From Bacillota bacterium (GTDB lineage: Bacteria > Bacillota > Bacilli > Paenibacillales > NBRC-103111): a DNA stretch of 64,000 nucleotides. The DNA is taken from the NCBI GenBank assembly GCA_023388055.1, contig JAEWGW010000011.1, forward strand, positions 365,502-429,501, in the 5' to 3' direction. The notes beneath the pieces are model-generated. The model was not told where the DNA came from. It worked only from the letters and a program-made list of their open reading frames with translations, and made no database searches. Below are positions 8,093 through 16,353 of the stretch, one piece after another. Each line of letters opens with the position of its first letter. The stretch's first letter is position 1. The position numbers were made by a program, and so were the translations under genes.

Positions 8093-9694
8093 ATGGTTCC
8101 TTTTATAAAAAAGCTGGCCGCAGGATTGGCGCTAAGCACCGTGGTGGCCAGTTACGGCATAACCGGTCCGGTTCAGGCTGAAGCAGCTCCCCAGGTGGGC
8201 GATGTTGTTGGTCAGGTTCTGGCGACGGATATTGAGGCTCATGTGAACGGGAGCACCATTACCTCCATGAACATTGACGGGCTTACCGCCGTAGTGGCCG
8301 AGGATCTGCGCGGATACGGGTTTGATGTGGCCTGGATTCCGCAACGCAAGGAGGTGGCGATCACGCCTGTTGCCGGAAAGCCGGTGCGCCCGACTGCCGT
8401 TGCCACCCGGGGGGAGCTGCCGGTTGGACAGAAGCTGGGCGATGTGTATTATACCGATATTCGCGCCACCTATGAAGGCGGGTCCATCCGTTCCTTCAAC
8501 ATTGGCGGCAGAACCGCCATTGTGCTCAATGATTTGGCCCCGTTTGGCAAGCTGGAATGGAGTGAAGCGGCCCGATCCTTGACTTTTGCTCCGGACCTGA
8601 CCAAGGCCAAAACGCTGTCCATGGAAGGGGTGGTTGCTGTTGAAGAGCAGGAAGCGGTAAAGGTGAACGGCATCGCCATTGGCGCAACCCGTGTAACCTA
8701 CCAAGGAGAGCAGGTGGGTACGGTGAAGGACGGGATGCCTTATCTGGAGGTGGAATGGATTGCCGGGAAGCTCGGCTACGAAACGGCAAAAGAAGCTGAT
8801 GGTGCTGTCCGCTTGAACAGCAGTGGCTACGGAATCACCCTGCGTCCGGACCAAGCCCAGGCGGAAAGAAGCTGGTTTGGAGCACCGATACGGACAATGG
8901 AGCAGTACCGCACACCTTTTCTGCAGGGCGGAGTGTTGTACGCGGATGAGATGGCGCTGAAGGAGATGATGGGCTATGAATCCGTATGGAGTCCGGAAAC
9001 TAGAGCTCTGGATATTAGCTACAAAACCTATCAGGTGGAGGACTACGGGATTCCAGAAACCATCGATAACTATGATTATACGGTTCGTATGATGGGGAAT
9101 TTCACTGGTTATGATTATCCGATCATTCTGGCGGAAAACCGGATGAACGGCGAAACCAAGGCTTACGCGATCTCATCATTAACTGTAAATGATATAGAAG
9201 GACTCCAAGACCGGTACAAACAATCCTACATCAGTTATACCCGTACGGATATCGGGAGCAATGAGCTGCAGGTAAGAGTGGAGGCCGGAAATCGGCCGTT
9301 GTATGTAAAAAGCTTTGCCGCAGAGCTGACCTACCGCAATGTGAAGCCGCAAGTGGATACCTCCAATGTATCAGGAAGCTTCCTGCAGGTGAGCGGAGTC
9401 ACGCCTTCCCTGGCCTATGCGGAAACCTCAGGCCGTACCTTTACCATTAGCGGGAAAACGGAAGCTGACACAGCAGGCAGCTTGAGTGTAAAGGTAACCC
9501 GCGAGGACAACACGGATGAAATCCTCGGCACCTACGATATTTCCGTTGCCAACAACATATTTACGTTCGATGTCCCGCTTCCGGAAGAACCCGGCGTCTA
9601 CCGTGTTACCCTCAACAGCCTGGTAACCTTCCCGCGGGGAACCTTTGACACGCCAGCAGCCAAATGGTATGTCCAAAAGCTCGCTCAGCCTTAA
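8093..9694 (+). CDS. Secreted protein with repeated copper-amine-oxidase-type stalk domains
   Basis: The 533-residue product has a signal peptide (about residues 1-31: positive start, hydrophobic core, ending near QAEA). Two stalk-domain units follow, each with a GDV..DI.A...G..I.S.NI.G.TA pattern (about residues 36-90 and 108-160). Further related beta-rich segments occur near 190-245 and 280-330, and a C-terminal region of unclear fold completes it. Such domains are common in Paenibacillus cell-surface proteins and do not imply oxidase activity. AAGGAG lies 8 bases before ATG 8093. No copper ligands or active-site tyrosine are apparent. Role: cell-surface structure or adhesion, uncertain. 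Confidence 0.72.
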   Translation: MVPFIKKLAAGLALSTVVASYGITGPVQAEAAPQVGDVVGQVLATDIEAHVNGSTITSMNIDGLTAVVAEDLRGYGFDVAWIPQRKEVAITPVAGKPVRPTAVATRGELPVGQKLGDVYYTDIRATYEGGSIRSFNIGGRTAIVLNDLAPFGKLEWSEAARSLTFAPDLTKAKTLSMEGVVAVEEQEAVKVNGIAIGATRVTYQGEQVGTVKDGMPYLEVEWIAGKLGYETAKEADGAVRLNSSGYGITLRPDQAQAERSWFGAPIRTMEQYRTPFLQGGVLYADEMALKEMMGYESVWSPETRALDISYKTYQVEDYGIPETIDNYDYTVRMMGNFTGYDYPIILAENRMNGETKAYAISSLTVNDIEGLQDRYKQSYISYTRTDIGSNELQVRVEAGNRPLYVKSFAAELTYRNVKPQVDTSNVSGSFLQVSGVTPSLAYAETSGRTFTISGKTEADTAGSLSVKVTREDNTDEILGTYDISVANNIFTFDVPLPEEPGVYRVTLNSLVTFPRGTFDTPAAKWYVQKLAQP

Positions 9695-9698
9695 TTAG

Positions 9699-9839
9699 CG
9701 CGCCGCGGCGGTCAACATCCGGATTTTGGGGCAATACGGCATCGTGGAAGGGATGGATAACGGAGCATTCGCCCCTTACCTGCATGCGAACCGTGCTCAA
9801 GCCGCTGTGATGATCTTCCGGGTACTGAACGTGTTTTAA
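9699..9839 (+). pseudogene. Remnant of an S-layer-homology (SLH) domain
   Basis: A 46-residue open segment between stop codons reads as the second half of an SLH repeat: LGQYGIVEGMDNGAFAPYLH, then ANRAQAAVMIFRVLNVF and a TAA stop. It has no start codon or ribosome site and begins 4 bp after the stalk-domain gene, in a different frame. It is most simply the tail of a lost SLH protein, or a former C-terminus of the preceding gene separated by a frameshift and deletion. Confidence 0.65.
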
Positions 9840-9981
9840 ATGAGGGGCAGGAAATATTTCTTGGGCAATCGCGTATTCTGACAAAACCGGATATGGCGGA
9901 GATAGACTTTGCACACGTATGCAGAAATTTGTTATGCTTAGGTGGTGTTGTAACAAGTTATGATATTGCTCCGAAAGCAGG

Positions 9982-10785
9982 GTGAAGGATTTGTCACGTT
10001 TTGTAAAAACGAAGGAAGAACAAGGATATGTGGACATCATTGCGGAGGATAATCCGTATTTGAAGATCTTGGCGCTGGGCAAGCTGTTTCTTGCGGAAGG
10101 TCAGCAATATGGGGCATCAACAGGCGCATACGAAACCGCACTGGTCCTGTTATCCGGTCACATGACCGTAAGCTGCGAAGGGGTAACCTTCGACGGCTTG
10201 GACAGCCGGGACGGTGTGTTTGCCGGAAAAGCCACCACGGTGTACATCCCATGCCAATCCTCTTATACGGTAAGTACCGAAAGCGGAGCGGTGGTTGCCG
10301 TCTGCAAGGTGAAGGCGGAGGAAAAGCATACGCCCTTCGTCGTCCGTCCTGATGAGGTTGTGGTTCATCAGCGTGGCAAGGACTCCTGGAAGCGGGAGGT
10401 GCATGATATTATCGCCGACAATGCCGATGGCCGGGTGCATCGTATGATTCTGGGCGAAACCTTCAACGCTGCAGGCAACTGGTCCAGCTACCCGCCGCAT
10501 AAGCATGACGGGGAATTTGCTCCGGAAGAGCCCAATTTGGAGGAGGTTTACCACTACCAGACTAATCCTTCCCAAGGCTTCGGAATTCAGGTCCATTACA
10601 CCAAGGACGGGAGCATCGACGATGCCCATATCATCCGTCACGGCGACAGCTTCGCCATCGACAAAGGCTACCATCCGGTAAGCGCGGCGGGCGGTTATGA
10701 GGTGTATTACCTGTGGTTTATGGCCGGAGAGTCCGGCCGCAAGCTCAATCCTTATGACGATCCTGATCATAAGTGGCTGAAATAG
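9982..10785 (+). CDS. iolB: 5-deoxy-glucuronate isomerase (IolB family)
   Basis: The 267-residue bicupin protein carries the IolB hallmark NWSSYPPHKHDGEF, where the histidines and glutamate bind metal, followed by LEEVYHYQ and the GYHPV block. IolB converts 5-deoxy-glucuronate to 5-dehydro-2-deoxy-gluconate in myo-inositol breakdown. GTG 9982 is the likely start; the upstream site is weak. No other iol genes are nearby and a terminator follows directly, so the gene is solitary, unlike the usual iol operon. Either the pathway genes are elsewhere or this paralogue acts on a related sugar acid. Confidence 0.88.
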   Translation: MKDLSRFVKTKEEQGYVDIIAEDNPYLKILALGKLFLAEGQQYGASTGAYETALVLLSGHMTVSCEGVTFDGLDSRDGVFAGKATTVYIPCQSSYTVSTESGAVVAVCKVKAEEKHTPFVVRPDEVVVHQRGKDSWKREVHDIIADNADGRVHRMILGETFNAAGNWSSYPPHKHDGEFAPEEPNLEEVYHYQTNPSQGFGIQVHYTKDGSIDDAHIIRHGDSFAIDKGYHPVSAAGGYEVYYLWFMAGESGRKLNPYDDPDHKWLK

Positions 10786-10796
10786 ATCAAGATCGA

Positions 10797-10825
10797 AAAG
10801 CTGCGCATAAGCGCGGCTTTTTTTG
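10797..10825 (+). terminator. Intrinsic terminator after iolB
   Basis: AAAGCTGCGC pairs with GCGCGGCTTT around a 4-base loop, followed by a T-run. Confidence 0.8.
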
Positions 10826-10937
10826 TCCGGTTCAAATATCCACCATATTTGACTTTTTGTAATATAATACAAGTAGAACTATGCAGGAAGGAAGCTTCTG
10901 CATCGGCTCAGGCAATGCGAAGAAAAGGAGGGCTAAT

Positions 10938-12137
10938 ATGGATGGCGGTCAATTAACATTTGATGATATTGAGCGTATAAATAGTCTTGCCTCGCAGCCT
11001 GGACGCACAGCCTTTATTGGTGAATGCGGCAATTTCGGCTTTGATTTTGAAGCCCATGGGACAAGCAGCCATTTTATCATTTGTGCGGTTATCGTGAAAA
11101 ATGAGGATGTACACAAAATGGAGCTGCAGGTGGAGGAGATACGCAAAAGCAATTTTGGATCGGGTGACATATCCTCAAGCCGTATTGACGGGAATTATGC
11201 CAAACGCGGAAAAGTTCTCTCGGAGCTTCTGCAAATGAACTTTTCTCTCATTATCCTCATTGCGGACAAACACAGGTTTGTTCAGGACTCCCCGCTGTCC
11301 AGCTATAAGAGTCCTTTTGTAAAATATCTGCATCAGAAGCTGTATGAATCCATGTATTCAGTTTATCCCAAGCTGAAGATTGTAGAAGAAACGGATGGAG
11401 CCTCAGAATTCCAAGAGGGTTACCGGAAGTATATTGAAGAGCATCGTCCCAGTTTCGATTTGTTGAACGAGTATGACTTTGACTATACCGATTCCTGGAA
11501 AAGCAATATTATTCAAATGGCCGGCTTTATAGCCGGATCGGTTATGGAACATATCCTAGATCCCGCTTCCCGCGATGTGCTCAGAATGTTCCAGGGAAGC
11601 TTGCGGGATGTCATCACCTTTCCCAGACAACCGGCAGCCTTTACTAGTGGAACTCATGCCGAATCATCCTTCGATGATCAAATTTACTTTTTGGCTGATC
11701 AACGGGCCGCTCATTTTATTGAAACCCACAAGGACTCCGAAGAGGATGAGGTCCGGTTACGGATTTTATTCCTGCGGCATCTATTGTTTGTAGCCCGGAA
11801 CATCAACAAAACAACCTTCATCCATTCCTCCGAGATTACACGCCATCTATCTGAATCCACTATGAAACGCGTTAGCCAAAACTACCTGTACCGCAAAATC
11901 ATTGCGCCGCTGAGAGATGCTGACGTATTGATTGCCAGCAGCGCGCATGGCTACAAAATTCCGACCAGTGTGAAGGATATCTACACCTACATCAACCAAA
12001 CCAGCGGGATTGTCAACCCGATGCTGAACCGCATCGAGAAATGCCGGAAGCTGATAGCTAAACAAACCGACGGAGCTCTCGATATTCTAGATGATCCTGC
12101 CTTAACCAAATACAAACGGTATTTCGGGGATTATTAA
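10938..12137 (+). CDS. DUF3800-family protein with altered DESG motif
   Basis: I start this 399-residue protein at ATG 10938, which follows AAGGAGG by 6 bases. The N-terminal segment FIGECGNFGFDF matches the DUF3800 opening, which is usually [YF]IDESG. Here the Asp is Gly (residue 28) and the Ser is Cys, while Glu 29 and Asp 36 remain. A later FDDQIYFLADQRAAHFIE segment fits the family's acidic C-terminal core. The last 110 residues look like a helix-rich, possibly winged-helix extension. DUF3800 has an RNase-H-like fold, and some members occur near defence genes. The DNA is visibly more AT-rich than its neighbours, suggesting transfer. Whether the altered motif still supports catalysis is unknown. 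Confidence 0.65.
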   Translation: MDGGQLTFDDIERINSLASQPGRTAFIGECGNFGFDFEAHGTSSHFIICAVIVKNEDVHKMELQVEEIRKSNFGSGDISSSRIDGNYAKRGKVLSELLQMNFSLIILIADKHRFVQDSPLSSYKSPFVKYLHQKLYESMYSVYPKLKIVEETDGASEFQEGYRKYIEEHRPSFDLLNEYDFDYTDSWKSNIIQMAGFIAGSVMEHILDPASRDVLRMFQGSLRDVITFPRQPAAFTSGTHAESSFDDQIYFLADQRAAHFIETHKDSEEDEVRLRILFLRHLLFVARNINKTTFIHSSEITRHLSESTMKRVSQNYLYRKIIAPLRDADVLIASSAHGYKIPTSVKDIYTYINQTSGIVNPMLNRIEKCRKLIAKQTDGALDILDDPALTKYKRYFGDY

Positions 12138-12216
12138 CCGTTTGCAGAAGGCGGCATACCCTCAGCCAGTCCTCCGGATCCTGCTCCTTCGATGGCACCT
12201 TTCTCTTTGTGGTGCA

Positions 12217-12245
12217 TAGACAAGTTGTACAAAACTACGTATAAT
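12217..12245 (+). promoter_or_regulatory. Promoter of the photolyase gene
   Basis: A -35 box TAGACA (12217-12222) and a perfect TATAAT -10 box (12240-12245) have 17-bp spacing. The start codon lies 88 bp downstream, leaving an untranslated leader of about 80 bases. Confidence 0.75.
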
Positions 12246-12277
12246 CTTATACAAAAATTACTCGGAAGTTATACAAA
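12225..12277 (+). promoter_or_regulatory. Three direct repeats at 22-bp spacing, candidate operator
   Basis: TTGTACAAA (12225), TTATACAAA (12247) and TTATACAAA (12269) lie in the same orientation and exactly 22 bp apart, which is two helical turns. They span the -35/-10 region and the transcription start. This spacing is what a regulator reading tandem 11-bp units, such as CarH/LitR B12-dependent light sensors, would need. No such regulator is encoded in the window. Confidence 0.5.
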
Positions 12278-12333
12278 CCGTTAATAGAGCGGATGCTTTT
12301 TTAATGCAAATTTTATTATAGGAGCATTGGAGC

Positions 12334-13788
12334 ATGAAGGAAGAGCCGATAATCGTATGGTTTCGCCAGGAACTGAGAGTTCAAGATTATGCGCCGCTTT
12401 ATTGGGCTGCCCGCAAGGGCCGGGTGTTGCCTGTTTTTATCCTGCCGGCAGAGGAGCGCTGGAGGTTAGCGGGTACGGCCTCAGGCTGGTGGCTGCATGA
12501 ATCGCTGAAGGAGTTGTCGCAGGCGCTGGGTAAGTTGGGTTCGCCTCTGATTCTCCGGCAGGGTATGCCAGGAAGGGTTCTGGCAGAGCTGGCCGCGGAA
12601 TCCGGCGCCAGGGAAATCTATACAAGCCGGAGTTATGAGCCGGACAGCTTGCAGCAGAGCAAGCTGTTGACGCAGCGGTTGAGAAGCAAGCAGCTGGAGA
12701 TGGTGTGGTTCAACGACAGGTTGTTGTTTGAACCCGCAACCATTGTCAACGGAACCGGCGAGCCTTACCGAATCTTTACCGCTTTCCACCGGAGAGTGGC
12801 ACAGGAACGGGTTTGCACTCCTCTACCGCCTCCTTTGGCAATAGCTCCCGGCCTGGTTGAGATGGATTCCATGAGCTTGGACGGATTGGGTCTGTTGACG
12901 AGCCCTGCTTGGTACAGCAAGCTGGCTGCTCATTGGCAGCCGGGAGAGCAGGGGGCGCTGCGGCAGCTGGAGGAATTTGGGCAGGAGCATGTCATTGGAT
13001 ATGCGGAGGGCAGGGATTTTCCCGGTTCCGGGCGCACCTCCAGTCTGTCCCCCTACCTGGCTTGGGGCAATGTCAGCGTACGGCGGGTATGGTTTGCTAT
13101 GCGTAAGGCAGGTGAGGCGGCTTCGTTGAGTGTTGGGGGTACAGGAGGGACTGAGGCGGATACCGGCGCTTTTTTGAGGCAGCTGGTATGGCGGGAATTT
13201 GCGTATGATCAGCTGGTTCATTTTCCGCATATGGTGGATACGCCTATGCGAAAGCCCTTTGCCGCCTTTCCGTGGGCCGAGGATCCGGAGTCGCTGACCC
13301 GCTGGAAAGCCGGAAAGACCGGCTATCCACTGGTGGATGCGGGGATGCGCCAGCTGTGGGAGACGGGAATGATGCATAACCGGGTGCGTATGGTGGCGGC
13401 ATCCTTTCTGGTAAAGCATCTGCTTGTTCCCTGGACCGAAGGGGCGGCGTGGTTCCGGCAGACGCTGGTGGATGCGGACACGGCCAACAATGCCATGGGC
13501 TGGCAATGGGTCACGGGCAGCGGGTTTGATGCGGCGCCGTATTTCCGCATTTTCAACCCCTCTGCTCAAGGCAAAAGGTTTGACCCGCAGGGCAGCTATA
13601 TCCGGCGATGGGTTCCCGAGCTGAAGCAGCTTCCGGATGCGCTTATTCACGAACCGTGGAAGGCCGCTCCCGGCGAGCTGGACCGGTACGGACTTGCCCC
13701 GGACAGCCCGTACCGGAAGCCTGTTGTGGACCATGCTTTTGCCAGGGAACGGGCCTTGGAGGCGTACCGGATTATGAACCTGCACTAA
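12334..13788 (+). CDS. phr: Deoxyribodipyrimidine photolyase (class I, cryptochrome/photolyase family)
   Basis: The 484-residue protein contains the N-terminal antenna-binding alpha/beta domain (WFRQELRVQDYAPLYWAA) and the C-terminal FAD domain. The latter shows TGYPLVDAGMRQL, MHNRVRMVAASFLVK, the DADTANNAMGWQW segment and the APYFRIFNP signature. It repairs cyclobutane pyrimidine dimers with blue or near-UV light. AGGAG precedes ATG 12334. The gene overlaps the converging ABC permease gene by 17 bp at its 3' end. The upstream repeats suggest regulation. Family members that are cryptochromes exist, but the intact bacterial pattern favours a CPD photolyase. Confidence 0.92.
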   Translation: MKEEPIIVWFRQELRVQDYAPLYWAARKGRVLPVFILPAEERWRLAGTASGWWLHESLKELSQALGKLGSPLILRQGMPGRVLAELAAESGAREIYTSRSYEPDSLQQSKLLTQRLRSKQLEMVWFNDRLLFEPATIVNGTGEPYRIFTAFHRRVAQERVCTPLPPPLAIAPGLVEMDSMSLDGLGLLTSPAWYSKLAAHWQPGEQGALRQLEEFGQEHVIGYAEGRDFPGSGRTSSLSPYLAWGNVSVRRVWFAMRKAGEAASLSVGGTGGTEADTGAFLRQLVWREFAYDQLVHFPHMVDTPMRKPFAAFPWAEDPESLTRWKAGKTGYPLVDAGMRQLWETGMMHNRVRMVAASFLVKHLLVPWTEGAAWFRQTLVDADTANNAMGWQWVTGSGFDAAPYFRIFNPSAQGKRFDPQGSYIRRWVPELKQLPDALIHEPWKAAPGELDRYGLAPDSPYRKPVVDHAFARERALEAYRIMNLH

Positions 13789-14503
13789 CATCCTTATTCT
13801 TCATGCGGTGAACTGTAAGGGAAGTAAACAGCAGAATGAACCCTGTGGCCATCAGCCAAAACAGAAGATTCTCACCTCCGGAGAGAGGCTCCTGATTCAG
13901 CGCACACATGCCGATGGCAAGCAGCGAAAACGGGAAAAAGAGTCCCAGCTTCGCCACATAAAATCCCAGGCCGGCCAATACGGCGCATAACCCCAAGCCC
14001 ACCGGCGCGGCGAAGCTGCGTGTGCGCATGGAGAGCAGCAATTGGAGGGCGGCGATGGGCAAGGAGGCATACCAGCCCCGCAGCGCCCAGCTCAGGGTTT
14101 CCCCGGGAAAGCTGCCCAGGGTGAATAATAAACCGGCCAGCCCGTAAAGCAGCATGAAGAAGGCTTGTGCAAACAGGATCAGCAGGCCCACCACGGCCAG
14201 CTTGGCGCCAATTACACTTGCAGCGGAAACAGGGGCAGCCAGCACCATATCCCAGTTCCGGTTCTGGTGCTCCAGCCTGCATACAAAGGCGCAGCAAATG
14301 GCAATCAGCACGGGCAGGAAAAAGGTGCCGTAAAACAGGCTCGCCTGAGACCATAGACTGTACCAGCCGTTCTCCAGAACGCTGCGGTTGGCGTAAAAGT
14401 TGGCGCAGGCAATCAGCAGGCTGAGAACAGGAAGCGCTGCGAGAATAAAGCCGATTCGGGAACGCCTCAGCTTGAGCCATTCCACAGGAAACGTGCGGTT
14501 CAT
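13772..14503 (-). CDS. ABC-2-type permease subunit, lantibiotic-immunity (LanG/MutG-like)
   Basis: This 243-residue membrane protein has about six helices and begins NRTFPVEWLKLRRSRIGF, the amphipathic N-terminus typical of EpiG/MutG/CprC permeases. AAGGAGG lies 6 bases before its ATG. It is the last of three genes (ATPase, permease, permease) on the minus strand, 12 bp after the preceding permease, and its 3' end overlaps the photolyase gene. Such transporters expel bacitracin, lantibiotics or related peptides from the membrane. The neighbouring two-component system probably controls it. Confidence 0.78.
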   Translation of the reverse strand: MNRTFPVEWLKLRRSRIGFILAALPVLSLLIACANFYANRSVLENGWYSLWSQASLFYGTFFLPVLIAICCAFVCRLEHQNRNWDMVLAAPVSAASVIGAKLAVVGLLILFAQAFFMLLYGLAGLLFTLGSFPGETLSWALRGWYASLPIAALQLLLSMRTRSFAAPVGLGLCAVLAGLGFYVAKLGLFFPFSLLAIGMCALNQEPLSGGENLLFWLMATGFILLFTSLTVHRMKNKDVSAGS

Positions 14504-14515
14504 GTTATGTCCTCC

Positions 14516-15262
14516 TTATCTTTCCTTCCTGGTGGTAAGAATGCTTCCGGCTGCGTAGAAGAGAAGGCCTGCCAACAGCGGCAGAACGGCAGCGGAAAGT
14601 ACGGGTTGTGTTACATATGTCCCGGAGGGCTCGGCAAATTGATAGGTAACCGGGCTGAGCTCCAGATAATAGGACCAGATGGCTAAACGCCTTACAGCCG
14701 CCGGGAATAAACCCGCTGTCATCCCCACAAAGCCGCCCAGCATGCCGGCACACAGCGCAAACGCCTGGTTCTTGATGCCGATGGAAATCCACTGCTGCAG
14801 AGCTGCCAATGCCGCCGTTGTCAGCAAGGCACCGCAGATGAATGGGACAAGCAGCTCTAAAGGCGGTCCCCCTGGCAGGTCCTTCACCCATCCAAAAGCC
14901 AGGATAAATCCGGTCTGCGCCAAAATCCCCGTCAAGAGCAGGCTGCAGGAGCAGATATACTTAGCTGCGTAAAGCCGGAAGGGGCTGACGTCCGTGGCCA
15001 ACAGCATCTTCCACGTGTTTCCTTTTTGTTCCATATCACAGATTCTGGAGACAACAACCGCGGTGATTACCGGCATAAAAAGCCCGTTCATAGAGGAAAT
15101 GCTGAAGATCACGGCCTCCCACACCGCCTGGTCCGGGTTGCGCGCGAAGGACATGGACAGGGACATAGCGGCCCACAGCATCTCCGCCCCCAAAAAGAGC
15201 AGCAGCATCAATCCGATTTTTTTGCGGCGGATTTTGAAGTATTCCAATCGCAGCAGGGTCAT
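14516..15262 (-). CDS. ABC-2-type permease subunit, lantibiotic-immunity (LanE/MutE-like)
   Basis: I start this 248-residue protein at the ATG whose first base overlaps the TGA of the ATPase gene (TGATG), an arrangement that couples translation. An in-frame upstream ATG would lie inside the ATPase gene. The protein opens LLRLEYFKIRRKKIG, followed by six hydrophobic segments, as in EpiE/MutE permeases. It pairs with the next permease to form the channel. Substrates for the family are cationic peptide antibiotics; this one's ligand is unknown. Confidence 0.78.
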   Translation of the reverse strand: MTLLRLEYFKIRRKKIGLMLLLFLGAEMLWAAMSLSMSFARNPDQAVWEAVIFSISSMNGLFMPVITAVVVSRICDMEQKGNTWKMLLATDVSPFRLYAAKYICSCSLLLTGILAQTGFILAFGWVKDLPGGPPLELLVPFICGALLTTAALAALQQWISIGIKNQAFALCAGMLGGFVGMTAGLFPAAVRRLAIWSYYLELSPVTYQFAEPSGTYVTQPVLSAAVLPLLAGLLFYAAGSILTTRKER

Positions 15263-16179
15263 CACAGGCTTTTTTCCCTCCCCGTCCATTCCAGGAAAAG
15301 CTCCTCCAGGCTGCTTGTCCGCTCCTCGATCCGCGTCACAGGAATGTTTTGGGTCACCAGAAGCCGATTCAGGTCGGCGATTTCGGTTTCATCCATGTTT
15401 TCCAAGGCAAGCCTTCCTCCGGTTGGGGTAAAGCGGTAGCCATAAGCATGGAGAAGCGTCTCCGCTCTGGCGTCATCTCCCGTTTTGAAGAGAATGACGC
15501 TTTTGTTTTTTTGCCGGAGCTTTGCCATACTGCCTTGGTATAGCAGCTTTCCCTCGCTGATGATGCCTACTGAGGTGGCGATTTGCTCGATTTCGCTGAG
15601 CAGATGGCTGGAGAGCAAGACGGTCATTCCATACTCCCGGGGCAGCGATTTGATCAGCTCCCGGATTTCGCCGATTCCGGCCGGGTCCAGTCCGTTTGTC
15701 GGCTCATCCAGGATCAATAGCGGGGGAAAGGCAAGCAGAGCCATGGCGATCCCCAGCCGCTGCTTCATCCCCAGCGAATATTGCTCCGCCTTCTTATCCT
15801 TCTGGTCCTCCAGCCGGACAATCCGGAGTGCCTCCTTCACATGCTTCTCCGGCACATTGCGCAGCCGCTGCATCACCCGCATGTTCTCCAGTCCCGTAAG
15901 ATGTCCGTAATAGGACGGGGATTCAATTAAGGATCCGGTGCTCCGCAGAATAGTGGAACGGTGTTTGGTCAAGCTTTTGTCGAAAATCCGGATGACTCCC
16001 TCTGTGGGCTTGACCAGACCCAGCAGCATCTTCAGAGTGGTGGTTTTTCCGGCTCCGTTGGGACCCAAAAAACCGTAAATTTCCCCTTTTCGGATTTGCA
16101 GGCTGATTTCATTTACCCGCTTGTGCGCCCCGTATTGCTTGGACAGCTTCTGTGTTTCCACGATGAACGTTTGTTCCAC
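15262..16179 (-). CDS. ABC transporter ATPase, BcrA/LanF-like
   Basis: The 305-residue protein has Walker A GPNGAGKTTT, signature YSLGMKQRLGIAMALL, Walker B LLILDEPTNGLDP and the H-loop SSHLL. The last 90 residues form the C-terminal extension seen in BcrA/NukF-type ATPases. It starts with GTG at 16179, preceded by GGGAG. It powers the two permeases that follow. The gene is divergent from a response regulator and histidine kinase, the usual arrangement of a peptide-antibiotic detoxification module. Confidence 0.85.
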   Translation of the reverse strand: MEQTFIVETQKLSKQYGAHKRVNEISLQIRKGEIYGFLGPNGAGKTTTLKMLLGLVKPTEGVIRIFDKSLTKHRSTILRSTGSLIESPSYYGHLTGLENMRVMQRLRNVPEKHVKEALRIVRLEDQKDKKAEQYSLGMKQRLGIAMALLAFPPLLILDEPTNGLDPAGIGEIRELIKSLPREYGMTVLLSSHLLSEIEQIATSVGIISEGKLLYQGSMAKLRQKNKSVILFKTGDDARAETLLHAYGYRFTPTGGRLALENMDETEIADLNRLLVTQNIPVTRIEERTSSLEELFLEWTGREKSL

Positions 16180-16353
16180 CCCGACTCAGCTCCCTCTCGT
16201 ATGAATTTCGGTTATGCCCGTAATGCTTACAGCTTCCACTTTAGCGCCTGCGCCTTTCCTGGACCTGAAGACTACCTTACTTGTACCTTAAATCAGATGG
16301 CAGCGGATCCGCCCGTTTCCGCATTCATGTATAATGATGGAGGGGTGACGGTG

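Noticed and set aside
15961..16353. N-terminal extension of the response regulator by 131 residues
   Set aside because: It overlaps the divergent ATPase gene, lacks similarity to receiver domains, and a good ribosome site precedes ATG 16354.
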